Below, piece after piece: positions 30,981 to 43,277 of a stretch of 64,000 nucleotides of DNA. The DNA comes from Flaccisagitta enflata (lineage: Eukaryota; Chaetognatha; Sagittoidea; Aphragmophora), in the NCBI GenBank assembly GCA_965153355.1, contig OZ231126.1, positions 2,356,001-2,420,000 on the forward strand, given 5' to 3'. A model generated the notes under the pieces. It searched no databases. It was not told the DNA's origin and saw only the letters and a program-made list of their open reading frames with translations. A program made the translations under genes and the position numbers. Positions within the stretch are counted from its first letter, which is position 1. Each line of letters opens with the position of its first letter.

Positions 30981-32150
30981 TATGCCATCATGGACTTCAA
31001 GGTGTGCCCTCATGGACCTCAAGGTATGCCATCATGGACTTCAAGGTATGCCATCATCGACTTCAAGGTACGCCATCATCGACTTCAAGGTACGCCATCA
31101 TCGACTTCAAGGTACGCCATCATGGACTTCAAGGTACGCCATCATGGACTTCAAGGTATGCCATCATGGACTTCAAGGTATGCCATCATGGACTTCAAGG
31201 TATGCCATCATGGACTTCAAGGTATGCCATCATGGACTTCAAGGTATGCCATCATGGACTTCAAGGTATGCCATCATGGACTTCAAGGTATGCCATCATG
31301 GACTTCAAGTATGCCACCATCATGGACTTCCAAGGTATGCCATCATGGACTTCCAAGGTATGCCATCATGGACTTCAAGGTATGCCATCATGGACTTCAA
31401 GGTATGCCATCATGGACTTCAAGGTATGCCATCATAGACTTCAAGGTATGCCATCATAGACTTCAAGGTATGCCATCATGGACTTCAAGGTATGCCATCA
31501 TAGACTTCAAGGTATGCCATCATAGACTTCAAGGTATGCCATCATGGACTTCAAGGTATGCCATCATGGACTTCAAGGTATGCCATCATGGACTTCAAGG
31601 TATGCCATCATGGACTTCAAGGTATGCCATCATGGACTTCAAGGTATGCCATCATGGACTTCAAGGTATGCCATCATGGACTTCAAGGTATGCCATCATG
31701 GACTTCAAGGTATGCTATCATGGACTTTCAGGTATGCATCATCATGGACTTCAAGGTATGCCATCATGGACTTCAAGGGTATGCCATCATGGACTTCAAG
31801 GTATGCCATCATGGACTTCAAATGTACATCATGGACTTCAAGGTATGCCATCATGGACTTCAAGGTATGCCATCATGGACTTCAAGGTATGCCATCATGG
31901 ACTTCAAGGTATGCCATCATGGACTTCAAGGTATGCCATCATGGACTTCAAGGTATGCCATCATGGACTTCAAGGTATGCCATCATGGACTTCAAGGTAT
32001 GCCATCATGGACTTCAAGGTATGCCATCATGGACTTCAAGGTATGCCATCATGGACTTCAAGGTATGCCATCATGGACTTTAAGGTATGCCATCATGGAC
32101 CTCAAAGTATGCCATCATGGACCTCAAGGTATGCCGTCATAGAGTTGTCA
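30981..32150 (+). repeat. 22-bp satellite, array 3 (about 53 units)
   Basis: About 53 copies of atcatggacttcaaggtatgcc. Early units carry cgacttcaaggtacgcc and tagacttcaagg variants; the last third is nearly homogeneous. One unit (31796-31830) is shortened. Because 22 is not a multiple of 3, each plus frame cycles through all three readings, and none contains a stop. This produces a 391-codon open frame (30990-32165) with a 22-residue period: MPSWTSRYAIMDFKVCHHGL plus two residues. No start-site context or splice signals suggest that it is translated. Confidence 0.95.
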
Positions 32151-32263
32151 ACAAAAACAGAATAAGTTTTTGAAACCATTTCCAGAGACCAATTTCTGTA
32201 ATCATCTCTGCAGAATACTGGTAAAAATGTTTCATGCATTCAGAAATAAGATCATTTAAAACA

Positions 32264-32765
32264 AGGTCAACAAACCTTAGTCGCGTGGTAATAAGGGTAA
32301 TAAAGGTAATTAAGGTAATAAAGGTAATTAAGGTAATAAAGATAATGAAGATAACTTAGTACCTATATCTTCCTATAATTACCCACATTTACCTACAACT
32401 ACCTGTAAATACCTATAATTACCTACTATTACATTAAATTACCATAAATTATCTATAATCACCTATAATTACCCATTATTTCCTATATTTCCTACAATTA
32501 CCTCAATTTATAGTCCGAGACAACTTTTCTGACTTACATGACACAGATTACTAAAATACCTATATTTACCTCTAATTACCTAAAATTACCTAAAATTACC
32601 TACAATTACCAAAAATTACCTATAAATCCCTTTATAACCTTCAATAACCTTTAAAACGACTATAAAGCCTATATTTCAAAAAAGTTACGGACAGACAGAC
32701 CAACCGACCGACCGACCGACCGACCGACATAGCAGCTTCTAGAGTCGCGTTCACGCGACTAAAAA
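32264..32765 (+). mobile_element. Helentron-like element with a swapped internal array
   Basis: 5' end acaaggtcaacaaaccttag / tcgcgtgg, then about 370 bp of ggtaataaaggtaatta and acctataattaccta units, then an ACCGACCGACCG tract, acatagcagcttct and the 3' palindrome AGTCGCGTTCACGCGACT plus aaaaa. The ends match other members, but the internal array differs from the tgacttaaaa array of the related copies. Confidence 0.8.
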
Positions 32766-33017
32766 TGTGAAATAGTTTCTAAATGTTAGAATTTTAATTC
32801 AAATTTTTTTCAATTCAAGCTCTAATTCCAATTCTAATTTTTTAAAAATCGAGCTTAATCCTTGAATATAAAATCCAGATTTCATGTTTAATTTTTAGGA
32901 ATTTGTATTCTGATTTTAAGATATTGACTGATATTTTTAAAATTTGAAATCTGATTTTTAGTTAGCTTCGCGACACCTGGTTATGTTTGACTAGTTAAGT
33001 ATTTATTAGCTTTGTGA
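32766..33017. other. Spacer with gaattc-type degenerate repeats
   Basis: Degenerate versions of the attctaatttttagaatt units seen at 29636. No gene. Confidence 0.5.
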
Positions 33018-33075
33018 GCTCACTGCTCCTGCCCATTTGCATGTGAGAGGCGTAGCCATGTATCCAGCCTTGTTA
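33018..33075 (-). mobile_element. Helentron/HINE-like 5' end fragment
   Basis: Reverse copy of aacaaggctggatacatggc with gggcaggagcagtgag; truncated. Confidence 0.7.
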
Positions 33076-33090
33076 AAATTCAAATTCTAA

Positions 33091-33702
33091 TACTATCTTG
33101 GTCAAATTAAGTCCTCGCAATTGAATTTAGTTCTTAAACTTTGAAGATTGATCAGAAAAACCTGTTTTCTTCTTATAGAAATTTATTTTAGCGTATTTTG
33201 GCATTAGATATAGCTTTTATAGTGATTGTTATTGTCTCATATAGCAGCGTTACTGATTTGCATGTGACTGGTTTCTCATCTCTTTTATCTGTTTTTGCCA
33301 CTTTGGTTTTATGATGAGGCTTGTACTAATTCTGTTGGAAATTCTAAATGATTTGAGCTAATGAGCTCTACTTGGTGGCAAATAAAAGCTCTTTTGAAGT
33401 TCTTTACAGCGGTCATCGATTTTCTTATGTGTCTATAATTTCTATGTATAGAAAATATCCAAATAAAACTGCTGGAATTTCAAAAATGGAAATCATTGAT
33501 ATTTACCTTAGAGATCAAAATGAATCATTCTACTATTTCTGCTGTAAAATCTAAAAGAGTTGAGCTACAGAGGTCTGCTTAGTGGCGTTAGATTGCATTT
33601 TCGCATAGCTTTCCAGTGGTCACCAATTTCTATATGTTTTGTTGATTAATCTGGCCACAATGTAAGAAAACATGCCGGACTCTTAATTTGACCAAGATAG
33701 TA
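33091..33702. mobile_element. TA-flanked MITE, family TACTATCT (copy 2, variant ends)
   Basis: The left end TACTATCTTGGTCAAATTAA pairs with the right end TTAATTTGACCAAGATAGTA; 612 bp. The first eight bases match the TACTATCTAGG family but the inner terminus differs, so this is a sister family. It abuts the next element, sharing the TA at 33701-33702. Confidence 0.82.
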
Positions 33703-34315
33703 CTACCTAGGAAATAAATATAGCACCAACTTCAACTTAAAATATCTCCGCTTCAAGAAACGCTAGATACTTTTTTAAAAAAAGAAATTAATCTACATCG
33801 AAAGATCTTTAAGATGAGTGCAATCTGGTACCTGTACCTTTTTTTGTTTAAAAATGACAATAAAAAGAGTGAAAACAGTCACTTCGGAATTTGCAAAATT
33901 TTTGATCAAGTAAGAATGAGGGTAAATTAGTGACATCTTCAATTTAGATTATCTCGGCTTCCAGAAATGCTAGAGAGTTTTAAAAAAAAAAGCAAATTAA
34001 TCTATGTCAAAAAATCTACAAGATGAGCGCAATCTGGCTGCTGTAGCTTTTTCCGTTTAGAAATGACATGCAAAAAAGTAAAACCATATCTTTAAATAAT
34101 CAATCTTTCAATTGTCCATCAAAAGCAGTGGAACTACAGTATGATTATAAGTAAATAATGGTTTACAAATTGCCTCCCAGAGATGAAATTGGATAATTCA
34201 GTTAAGAAAAAGGTTATATGAAATACAAATACTTTCAGCGGAATGTTTCATATGATATTAGGATGAAAAATTGAACTATCCCTTGGTTGGTGCTATAATT
34301 ATTTCCTAGGTAGTA
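33701..34315. mobile_element. TA-flanked MITE, family TACTATCTAGG (copy 3)
   Basis: The left end TACTACCTAGGAAATAAATA and right end ATTATTTCCTAGGTAGTA are inverted; tagcaccaa / ttggtgcta continues the pairing. 615 bp. It lies end to end with copy 2. Confidence 0.82.
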
Positions 34316-34330
34316 CTTAGAATTCAAGTT

Positions 34331-34780
34331 TGTGTCTTTGATATGCCATCAATAACTTCCAGGTATGCCATCAACAATTACAAGATATGCCAATTACAAC
34401 TTTATGTTATGGCTGGTATACCATCAATGATGTCAATTGTCAAAGTATACCATCAATAGAGCACTGATAGAGCGCACAAGCTAATAAGGCACCTGTAAGG
34501 CATACAATTCGCTGTCCCATGAGCAATTTTTTAGTTATTTTTATATTGGCAATGAGGCAGCTACATTATAAGGCATAATTTTGCACAGTCCCCTGAAATG
34601 TGTCTAGTGAGGTTCAACTGTATGCTTATCACGACTTCATGGTGTGCCATCGACGATTCCAAGATGTGCTTTATACAATTTTCAAGGTATGACACTAACA
34701 ATGTCAACATCTTCCAATTACAATTTTATGGTATGCCCTCAATGATTTTTAAGTATGCCAATTACGACTTCAGGGGGTTA
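34331..34780 (+). repeat. Decayed 22-bp satellite-like repeats
   Basis: Scattered tatgccatcaataacttcc / tatgccatcaacaattacaag units resemble the atgccatcatggacttcaag unit but with many substitutions. They are probably an older relic of the same satellite. Confidence 0.6.
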
Positions 34781-37700
34781 CAGGTTTTTTTTCATTAGAA
34801 GCTAGATTTTTTTTGTAATGATCTCCAGAAAAAAAATTGTATCTCTACCTATTTCCGGACGCAGGTTTCTGCATTTGCTTCTGTTCAGGAAATTCAGGCA
34901 TGCCAACAAATATAATTACAGAAATCATTTTTATTTTTAGAAAAAAATGCAGAAACCAATTCAAATCATTTCTGCATTAATTCCTCTTTTCTAAGCCCAT
35001 TATATGTACTCTGAAATATTTACAGAAATGAGAATTTATTTCTAGAACTATTCAAAGACATATCTCCCATTTCTGAATATAAAATCCCCCTGTAAACCCC
35101 TACCTTATTAGCCCCTCCCAATCTAGGAACTTGACTCTGTAAACAAATTTTGAATTGCAGAAATAAACTCAGAAATAAAATCATTTCTGTAATCATCCCT
35201 GCTCTATAAGCTGACACATTATTTAGAGAAATGATTTTATTTCTGTGTTTATTTCTGTAAAATGAAAATGAGTGTAATTATGCCCATTTCTAGGATCAAG
35301 TTCCTGGATTGGGAGGGGCCATAAAGGTAGGGGTTTATTGGGGGATTTAGTCATCAGAAATGAAATCCATTTCTGCAATTGTTTCTAAAAACGCAACCAG
35401 TTTTCTGAAGTTGTTTCTGTAATGATAAAAAACCTTCAAATCAATTCTGCATTAGTTTCTCTTTTCTAAGCCTATCCTATTATTTCCTGAAATAGTTACT
35501 GAAATGAGAATCTATTTCCAGAAATAATCACAGAAATATTTCCCATTTCTGTACATTAAATCCCCCTGTAAACCCCTACCTTATTAGCCCCTCCCAATCT
35601 AGGAACTTGACCCTGTAAACGAATTTTGAATTGCAGAAATAAACTTAGAAATAAAATCATTTCTGTAATTATTGCTGTTCTATAAGGTGACACACTATTT
35701 AAAGAAATGATTTTATTTCTGGGTTTATTTCTGTAAATGAATGAGTGTATGACCATGTAAATGAATTTTCAATTGCAGAAATAAACTCAGAAATGAAATC
35801 ATTTCTGTAATCATCCCTGTTCTATAAGGTGACACACTATTTACAGAAATGATTTTATTTCTGTGTTTATTTCTGTCAATGAAAATGAGTGTCATTATGC
35901 CCATTTCTAGGATCAAGTTCCTAGATTGGGAGGGGCTATAAAGGTAGGGGTTTATTGCAGGGTTGGAAGGGTGGATTAATCCATTTGAAAAAATCCTGGA
36001 TTAATCCAAATGGATAAAATGGATTTTTTCAAAAAAATTTTTGAAAAAATCTGGATTTTTTCAAATTTTTAAATTTTTTTTTGCAAAAATGACCCAACCT
36101 CTAAGGAAGATATTTTTCAATGATTTCAAGTCCTGAATTATTTTCTCACAGATTTTTTTCTGTCTTTGAACGTAAGAGGGCTTTTGTTTTTGAGAAACTT
36201 TCTCTTGGCCTAAAGCATCTCGAACTCTGTGTGATTGAATCCAGGATACAGTAGAACGCTAGCAATCAATTTTATGAATCACATTTTTTCAAGAATGCGC
36301 CATGCATATTATCATATTAAATAGTTTTATTAAAATTATGTGTATCCTTTTATCATATCTAGGTGTACGTAATTTTTGCAGAAATACATCTTTGAACCGG
36401 AATAACCAGGTGTGAAAAACATTTCCACTGTTGCCTGTTGAACTGCTCTATATTCATTTTATTAATCATTTATCTGTCACTTATCACATTTAATCATTGT
36501 ATGCCCTATATCAATATCATAACCAGTAGTTAATCACATCTTATGGCGCATTTTTGAAAAAATCCACCGATTGAAAAAATCCACGATTTTATCCGGATTA
36601 ATCCAAAATGGATTAATCCAAATGGATTTTTTCAAATAGAATGGATTTTTTAACAACCCTGGTTTATTGGGGGATTTAGTAATCAGAAATGAAATCCATT
36701 TCTGTAGTTATTCCTAGAAATGAGACCAGATCTCTGTTGTTGTTTCTGTAATGAAAAAAAAACCTTCAAATCAATTCTGCATTAGTTTCTCTTTTCTAAG
36801 CCTATTCTATTATTTCCAGAAATAGTCACAGAAATGAGATTCTATTTCCAGAAATAATCACAGAAATATTTCCCATTCCTGTACATTGAATCCCCCTAAA
36901 AACCCCTACCTTATTAGCCCCTCCCAATCAAGGAACTTTACCCTGTAAACGAATTTTCAATTGTAGAAATAAACTCAGAAATAAAATCATTTCTGTAATT
37001 ATTGCTGTTCTATAAGGTGACACACTATTTACAGAAATGATTTTATTTCTGTGTTTATTTCTGTAAATAAAAATGAGTGTATGACCATGTAAATGGATTT
37101 TCAATTGCAGAAATGAACTCAGAAATGAAATCATTTCTGTAATCATCCCTGTTCTATATGGTGACACACTATTTGCAGAAATGATTTTATTTCTGTGTTT
37201 ATTTCTGTAAATGAAAATGAGTGCCCATTTCTAGGAACAAGTTCCTGGATTGGGAGGGGCTATAAAGGTAGGGGTTTATTGGGGGATTTAGTCATCAGAA
37301 ATGAAATCCATTTCTGCAATTGTTTCTAAAAACGCAACCAGTTTTCTGAAGTTGTTTCTGTAATGATAAAAAACCTTCAAATCAATTCTGCATTAGTTTC
37401 TCTTTTCTAAGCCTATCCTATTATTTCCTGAAATAGTTACAGAAATGAGAATCTATTTCCAGAAATAATCACAGAAATATTTCCCATTTCTGTACATTAA
37501 ATCCCCCTGTAAACCCCTACCTTATTAGCCCCTCCCAATCTAGGAACTTGACCCTGTAAACGAATTTTGAATTGCAGAAATGAACTTAGAAATAAAATCG
37601 TTTCTGTAATTATTGCTTTTCTATAAGGTGACACACTATTTAAAGAAATGATTTTATTTCTGTGTTTATTTCTGTAAATGAATGAGTGTATGACCATGTA

Positions 37701-40300
37701 AATGAATTTTCAATTGCAGAAATAAACTCAGAAATGAAATCATTTCTGTAATCATCCCTGTTCTATAAGGTGACACACTATTAACAGAAATGATTTTATT
37801 TCTGTGTTTATTTCTGTCAATGAAAATGAGTGTCATTATGCCCATTTCTAGGATCAAGTTTCTAGATTGGGAGGGGCTATAAAGGTAGGGGTTTATTGGG
37901 GGATTTAGTAATCAGAAATGAAATCCATTTCTGTAGTTATTCCTAGAAATGAGACCAGATCTCTGTTGTTGTTTCTGTAATGAAAAAAAAAACCTTCAAA
38001 TCAATTCTGCATTAGTTTCTCTTTTCTAAGCCTATTCTATTATTTCCAGAAATAGTCACAGAAATGAGATTCTATTTCCAGAAATAATCACAGAAATAAT
38101 TCTCATTCCCGAACATTAAATCCCCCTGTAAACCCCTGCCTTATTAGCCCCTCCCAATCAAGGAACTTGACCCTGTAAACGAATTTTCAATTGCAGATAT
38201 AAACTCAGAAATAAAATCATTTCTGTAATTATTGCTGTTCTATAAGGTGACACACTATTCACAGAAATGATTTTATTTCTGTGTTCCTTTCTGTAAATAA
38301 AAATGAGTGTATGACCATGTGAATGAATTTTCAATTGCAGAAATAAACTCAGAAATGAAATCATTTCTTTGATCATCCCTGTTCTATATGGTGACACACT
38401 ATTTACAGAAATGATTTTATTTCTGTGTTTATTTCTGTAAATGAAAATGAGTATCATTATGCCCATTTCTAGGATCAAGTTCCTGGATTGGGAGGGGCTA
38501 TAAAGGTAGGGGTTTATTGGGGGATTTAGTCATCAGAAATGAAATCCATTTCTGTAATTATTCCTAGAAATGAGACCAGATTTCTGTAGTTGTTACTGTA
38601 ACGTAAAAAAACCTTCAAATCAATTCTGCATTAATTTCTCTTTTCTAAGCCCATTCTATTTTTTCCAGAAATAGTTACAGAAATGAGAATCTATTTCCGG
38701 AAATAATCACAGAAATATTTCCCATTCCTGTACATTAAATCCCCCTATAAACCCCTACCTTATTAGCCAGTCCCAATCTAGGAACTTGACCCTGTAAACG
38801 AATTTTGAATTGCAGAAATGAACTTAAAAATAAAATCATTTCTGTAATTATTGCTGTTCTATATGGTGACACACTATTTACAGAAGTGATTTTATTTCTG
38901 TGTTTATTTCTGTAAATGAAAGTGAGTGTATGACCATGTAAATGAATTTACAATTGCAGAAATAAACTCAGAAATGAAATCATTTCTGGAATCATCCCTG
39001 TCCTATATGGTGACACACTATTTGCAGAAATGATTTTATTTCTGTGTTTATTTCTGTAAATGAAAATGAGTGTCATTATGCCCATTTCTAGGATCAAGTT
39101 CCTGGATTGGGAGGGGCTATAAAGGTAGGGGTTTATAGGGGGATTTAGTCATCAGAAATTTAATCTATTTCTGTAAATATTTCTAGAAACGAGACCAGTT
39201 TTCTGTAGTTGTTTCTGTAATGAATAAAACCTTCAAATCTATTCTGCATTAATTTCTCTTTTATTCCCAGAAATAGTTACAGAAATGAGAATTTATTTCC
39301 AGAAATAATCACAGGAATGAGAATTTATTTACAGAAATAATCACAGAAATGAGAATTTATTCCCTGAAATAATCACAGAAATATTTCCCATTTCTGAACA
39401 TTAAATCCCCCTGTAAACCCCTACCTTATTAGCCCCTCCCAATCAAGGAACTTTACCCTGTAAAAGAATTTTCAATTGCAGAAATAAACTCAGAAATACA
39501 TTTGTTTCAGTAATTATTGCTGTTCTATAAGATGACACACTTTTTACAGAAAACAAATTTTCAATGCAGAAATAAACTCAGAAATAAAATCGTTTCTGTA
39601 ATTATCCCTGTTCTAATAGGTGACACACTTTTTACAGAAATGATTTCATTTTTTTTTCTGTAAACGAAAATGTGTGTCATTATGCCCATTTCTAGGATCA
39701 AGTTTCTGGATTGGGAGGGGCTATAAAGGTAGGGGTTTATTGGGGATTTAGTCATCAGAAATGTAATCTATTTCTGTAAATATTTCTAGAAACGAGACCA
39801 GTTTTCTGTAGCTGTTTCTGTAATGAAAAAAACCTTCAAATCTATTCTGCATTAATTTCCATTTTCTAAGCCTATTCTATTATACCCAGAAATAGTTACA
39901 GAAATGAGAATTTATTTCCAAAAATAATCACAGGAATGAGAATTTATTTCCAGAAATAATCACAGAAATATTTCCCATCACTGAATATTAAATCCCCCTG
40001 TAAACCCCTACCTTATTAGCCCCTCCCAATCAAGGAACTTGACCCTGTAAACGAATTTTCAATAGCAGAAATAAACTCATTTCTGTACTTATTGACGTCC
40101 TATAAGCAGTCACACTATCTACAGAAATGATTTTATTTCTCTGTTTATTTCTGTAAATGAAAATGAGTGTCCATTTATAGGATCAAGTTCCTGGATTGGA
40201 CGGGGCTATAAAGGTGGGGGTTTTTTGGGGATTTAGTCATCAGAAATGAAATCCATTTCTGTAATTATTTCTAGAAACATCTAACCTAGCTACCTAAAAG
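34781..40300. repeat. Alternating inverted satellite, about 620-bp unit, 8 cycles
   Basis: Forward half-units (gatcaagttcctggattggg ... taaaggtaggggttta) occur near 35293, 35910, 37223, 37849, 38471, 39091, 39706 and 40190. Inverted half-units (taaacccctaccttatta ... ccaatctaggaacttgac) occur near 35099, 35576, 36908, 37517, 38127, 38756, 39421 and 40008. The two orientations alternate strictly. Between them lie short inverted modules such as cagaaatgattttatttctg. Apart from one 704-bp insertion the period is about 610-626 bp; the last cycle is shorter. Degenerate half-units continue to about 41340. Confidence 0.93.
35958..36661. mobile_element. hAT-like non-autonomous element inserted in the 620-bp satellite
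   Basis: Ends CAGGGTTG ... CAACCCTG, flanked by an exact 8-bp duplication GTTTATTG (35950-35957 and 36662-36669) that is part of the satellite unit, so the pre-insertion sequence is known. The subterminal regions carry inverted tggattaatccatttgga and ggattttttcaaa motifs. 704 bp, no coding capacity. Confidence 0.9.
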
Positions 40301-40620
40301 CGAACTCTCTCTTGGGGGAAATGATTTGTTTCTGTAATTTACAGAAATGAAATGAAATCATTTTGGTACCAGTTAGCTTCCTACGAAGAAACACTTTTAC
40401 TTCAGAAATGATTTTATCTCTGTTTCTGTCATTTATAAAAGAATAATTTTGATTAGTTCTAGGAAAAACTTTCTGGATTGGGAGGGCCTAAAAGGTGGTT
40501 ATGAATGGAATTAGTTTCTGTTGAATATTTTTAGAAACATGTTTCTGTGACTGTTATTAGATTTAAATTAGGTTTCTGCATTTGTTGCGATTCAGAAAAT
40601 TTAACAAGGTATCTGAACAA
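40301..40620. other. Degenerate continuation of the 620-bp satellite
   Basis: Scattered cagaaatgattttat and ttctggattgggagggcct motifs with heavy divergence. No gene. Confidence 0.6.
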
Positions 40621-40629
40621 TGCTGCCCT

Positions 40630-40760
40630 TGGGTGAATTATTGAAGTTTGGTTACATTTGACCAATATTCCTAAGTTTGGTTACATTTAACAAATATTCC
40701 CAAGTTTGGTTACATTTAACAAGTATTCCCAAGTTTGGTTACATTTAACCAATATTCCCA
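40630..40760 (+). repeat. Tandem 31-bp repeat (4 units)
   Basis: Four copies of aagtttggttacatttaac plus caatattccc, slightly diverged. Confidence 0.9.
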
Positions 40761-41374
40761 CTTATCTTTTTTTGGTAAGCATTAGTGTTTATGGTCAAAC
40801 ACAGAATGGATGTTTCCAAAGTCAGTTTTGCAACTTGGAGAACTTATGATGGGCATAGTGATTAGTTCGTGAGGGATCACAAGACCCTCTTCCATATTTC
40901 TCGGTTAAGATAAGCAAGGAATATCTTTTTTACCAACTAAAATATGTACCGATGAAATGAATGCTGTAACCAATTCTGTTGACTAAATCCCCTTATAAAC
41001 TCCTACGTTTTAACTTTTAAATCCCTCCCAATCCCAATCCATTCTGTACTAGTTGGCTGCCTATAAAGAAACTCACCTCTGCTGAAATGATTACATTTCT
41101 GTTGATGGACCGATGGATGGATAAAGCCAGTCACTAGTGTGCGACTAAAACATTAGTCCAACGGGTGTGATATCACTTTCATTTGCAAACTCAAATGCAG
41201 AATAAAATCATTTCTGTAGTTGGTGACAGGAAGTCATTTAACACAGGAAGAAAAAAGTCTTTCTCTGTGAATAGAGAAGGTGTTGACTGTTAATTGCCCC
41301 AATCTGTGATCAAGTTCCTAGATTGGGAGGCGCTAAAGAGCTAGAGATAACCATAAATAAGATCAATATCCTCT
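40761..41374. other. Interval without a recognised gene
   Basis: It contains a decayed Helentron-like 3' end (gatggaccgatggatgg ... cagtcactagtgtgcgact, 41106-41150) and degenerate satellite half-units near 41000 and 41310. Confidence 0.5.
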
Positions 41375-42292
41375 GGACAGGTGTCCATCCTCTGGACGAA
41401 TGTCTATTCTCTTGACGTGTCTATCTTTAGGACGCGTCTCTCTTCAGGATGTCTTTTACTCTGGACGAGTGTCTATCCTCTGAAGGAGTGTCTATCCTCT
41501 GAAGGAGTGTCTATCCTCTGAAGGAGTGTCTATCCTCCAAACACGTGTTTATCCTCTGAATGGTTGTGAAGGAGTGTCTATCCTCTGATCAAGTGTCTAT
41601 TCTCTGAACGAGTGTCTATTCTCTGAACGAGTGTCTATCCTCTGAACAAGTGTCTATCCTCTGAACGAGTGTCTATCCTCTGAATGAGTGTCTATCCTCT
41701 GAACGAGTGTCTATCCTCTGAACGAGTGTCTATCCTCTGAACGAGTGTCTATCCTCTGAACGATGTCTATCCTCTGAACGAGTGTCTATCCTCTGAAGAG
41801 TGTCTATCCTCTGAGCAGTGTCTATCCTCTGAACAGTGTCTATCCTCTGAACGAGTGTCTATCCTCTGAACGAGTGTCTATCCTCTGAACGAGTGTCTAT
41901 CCTCTGAACGAGTGTCTATCCTCTGAACGAGTGTCTATCCTCTGAACGAGTGTCTATCCTCTGAACGAGTGTCTATCCTCTGAACGAGTGTCTATCCTCT
42001 GAACGAGTGTCTATCCTCTGAACAGTGTCTATCCTCTGAACAGTGTCTATCCTCTGAACGAGTGTCTATCCTCTGAGCAGTGTCTATCCTCTGAACGAGT
42101 GTCTATCCTCTGAACAAGTGTCTATCCTCTGAACGAGTCTATCCTCTGAACGAGTGTCTATCCTCTGAACGAGTGTATCCTCTTCTGAGCAGTGTCTATC
42201 CTCTGAGCGAGTGTCTATCCTCTGAGCGAGTGTCTATCCTCTGAGCGAGTGTCTATCCTCTGAACGAGTGTCTATCCTCTGAACGAGTGTTA
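41375..42292 (+). repeat. 19-bp satellite (gtgtctatcctctgaacga), about 46 units
   Basis: Nearly homogeneous in the centre, with repeated 17-bp variants that lack the cg (ctgaacagtgtctatc) and diverged units at the left edge (ctctggacg). The gradient suggests homogenisation by unequal exchange. Confidence 0.95.
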
Positions 42293-42472
42293 TCTTGGCT
42301 CAACACTCAATCCGTCAGCTTTAAACCCTGAAAGTAATGTCATATTGTTGATTACCGCCTATTGGTTGCTTTGGTGTGAGTCGTGGATCCGATGCTGTTG
42401 CCGAGAGAATTTGCTAAAAGTGGAATGCGCTAAAAGGTGCTAAAACGGTTTGTGACTTTTTCGGAAACTGCT
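42293..42472. other. Spacer without a gene
   Basis: Unique sequence between the satellite and the tgctaaaa-rich element. Confidence 0.4.
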
Positions 42473-43277
42473 CAGGCCCAGGGAAAGCTAAAATGTTTTT
42501 AGCACATTTTGCATATTTTAAAGTTTATAGATTTGCACATTTTAATATTTAGCACATTTTGAGATAAGACCCCTACCACCAGCTAAAAATATGCTAAATG
42601 TTAAAACTGCTAAAAGTGTTGCAAAATACTAAAATATCTAAAATGTGCTAAAATATGCTAAAAGCAAAAATCTTATCACCAGCTTTAAACCACAAAAAAT
42701 GCTAAAATGTGCTAAAATTTGCTAAAATGTGCTAAAATTTGCTAAAAGATGGTAAAATCTACTAAAATCTTGAAAATCTCACTTTAAAAATTTTTCTAAA
42801 ATCTACTAAAATGTGCTAAAACATTTTCATCTTGTCAACATAAATATGTTAAAAGGTGCATTATTCATTGAGGGAATTTTATAAAATTTTAGCAAGTTTT
42901 AGCATATTTTAGCACATTTTTGGATATTTTAGCATATTTTAGCATATTGTAGCATTTTTGACGGCCAAAGAAAGCAAATCCATTTTTGGGGCTTTTAGTA
43001 TATTTTAGCAAATGGCCTAAAAATTTTTCAGTCTTGACCACAAACAACTAAATACACTAAAATGGACCTATTTTTACACTTTCAGGCCATTTTTCACTCA
43101 CCATTTTGTCCAAAAAAGCGGATTTTGCACAGATTTTTTAAAGCAGATTTTAGCACATTTTAGCACGGCAGATAAGGGGATCAAATGCTAAAATCTGCTA
43201 AAATGTGCTAAAATTTGCTAAAACTTGCTAAAATATGCTAAAATTTGCTAAAAACATTTTAGCTTTCCCCCTCCCTG
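42473..43277. mobile_element. Possible hAT-like element rich in tgctaaaa motifs
   Basis: The left end CAGGCCCAGGGAAAGCTAAA and the inverted right end CAGGGAGGGGGAAAGCTAAA share aaagctaaaatgtttttagca inwards. The interior has dozens of tgctaaaat / attttagca motifs in both orientations. No exact 8-bp target duplication was found, so the boundaries and class are provisional. Confidence 0.6.

Noticed and set aside
30981-32150. Regular 22-bp arrays that look like a CRISPR array or a repetitive protein gene
   Set aside because: Units are directly contiguous with no unique spacers, and the context is eukaryotic. The open frame follows from a stop-free unit and has no start or splice context.
35020-39755. 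Repeated 60-100-codon minus-strand frames with similar sequence
   Set aside because: They recur once per satellite unit and vary with it; they are the satellite read in frame, not a gene family.
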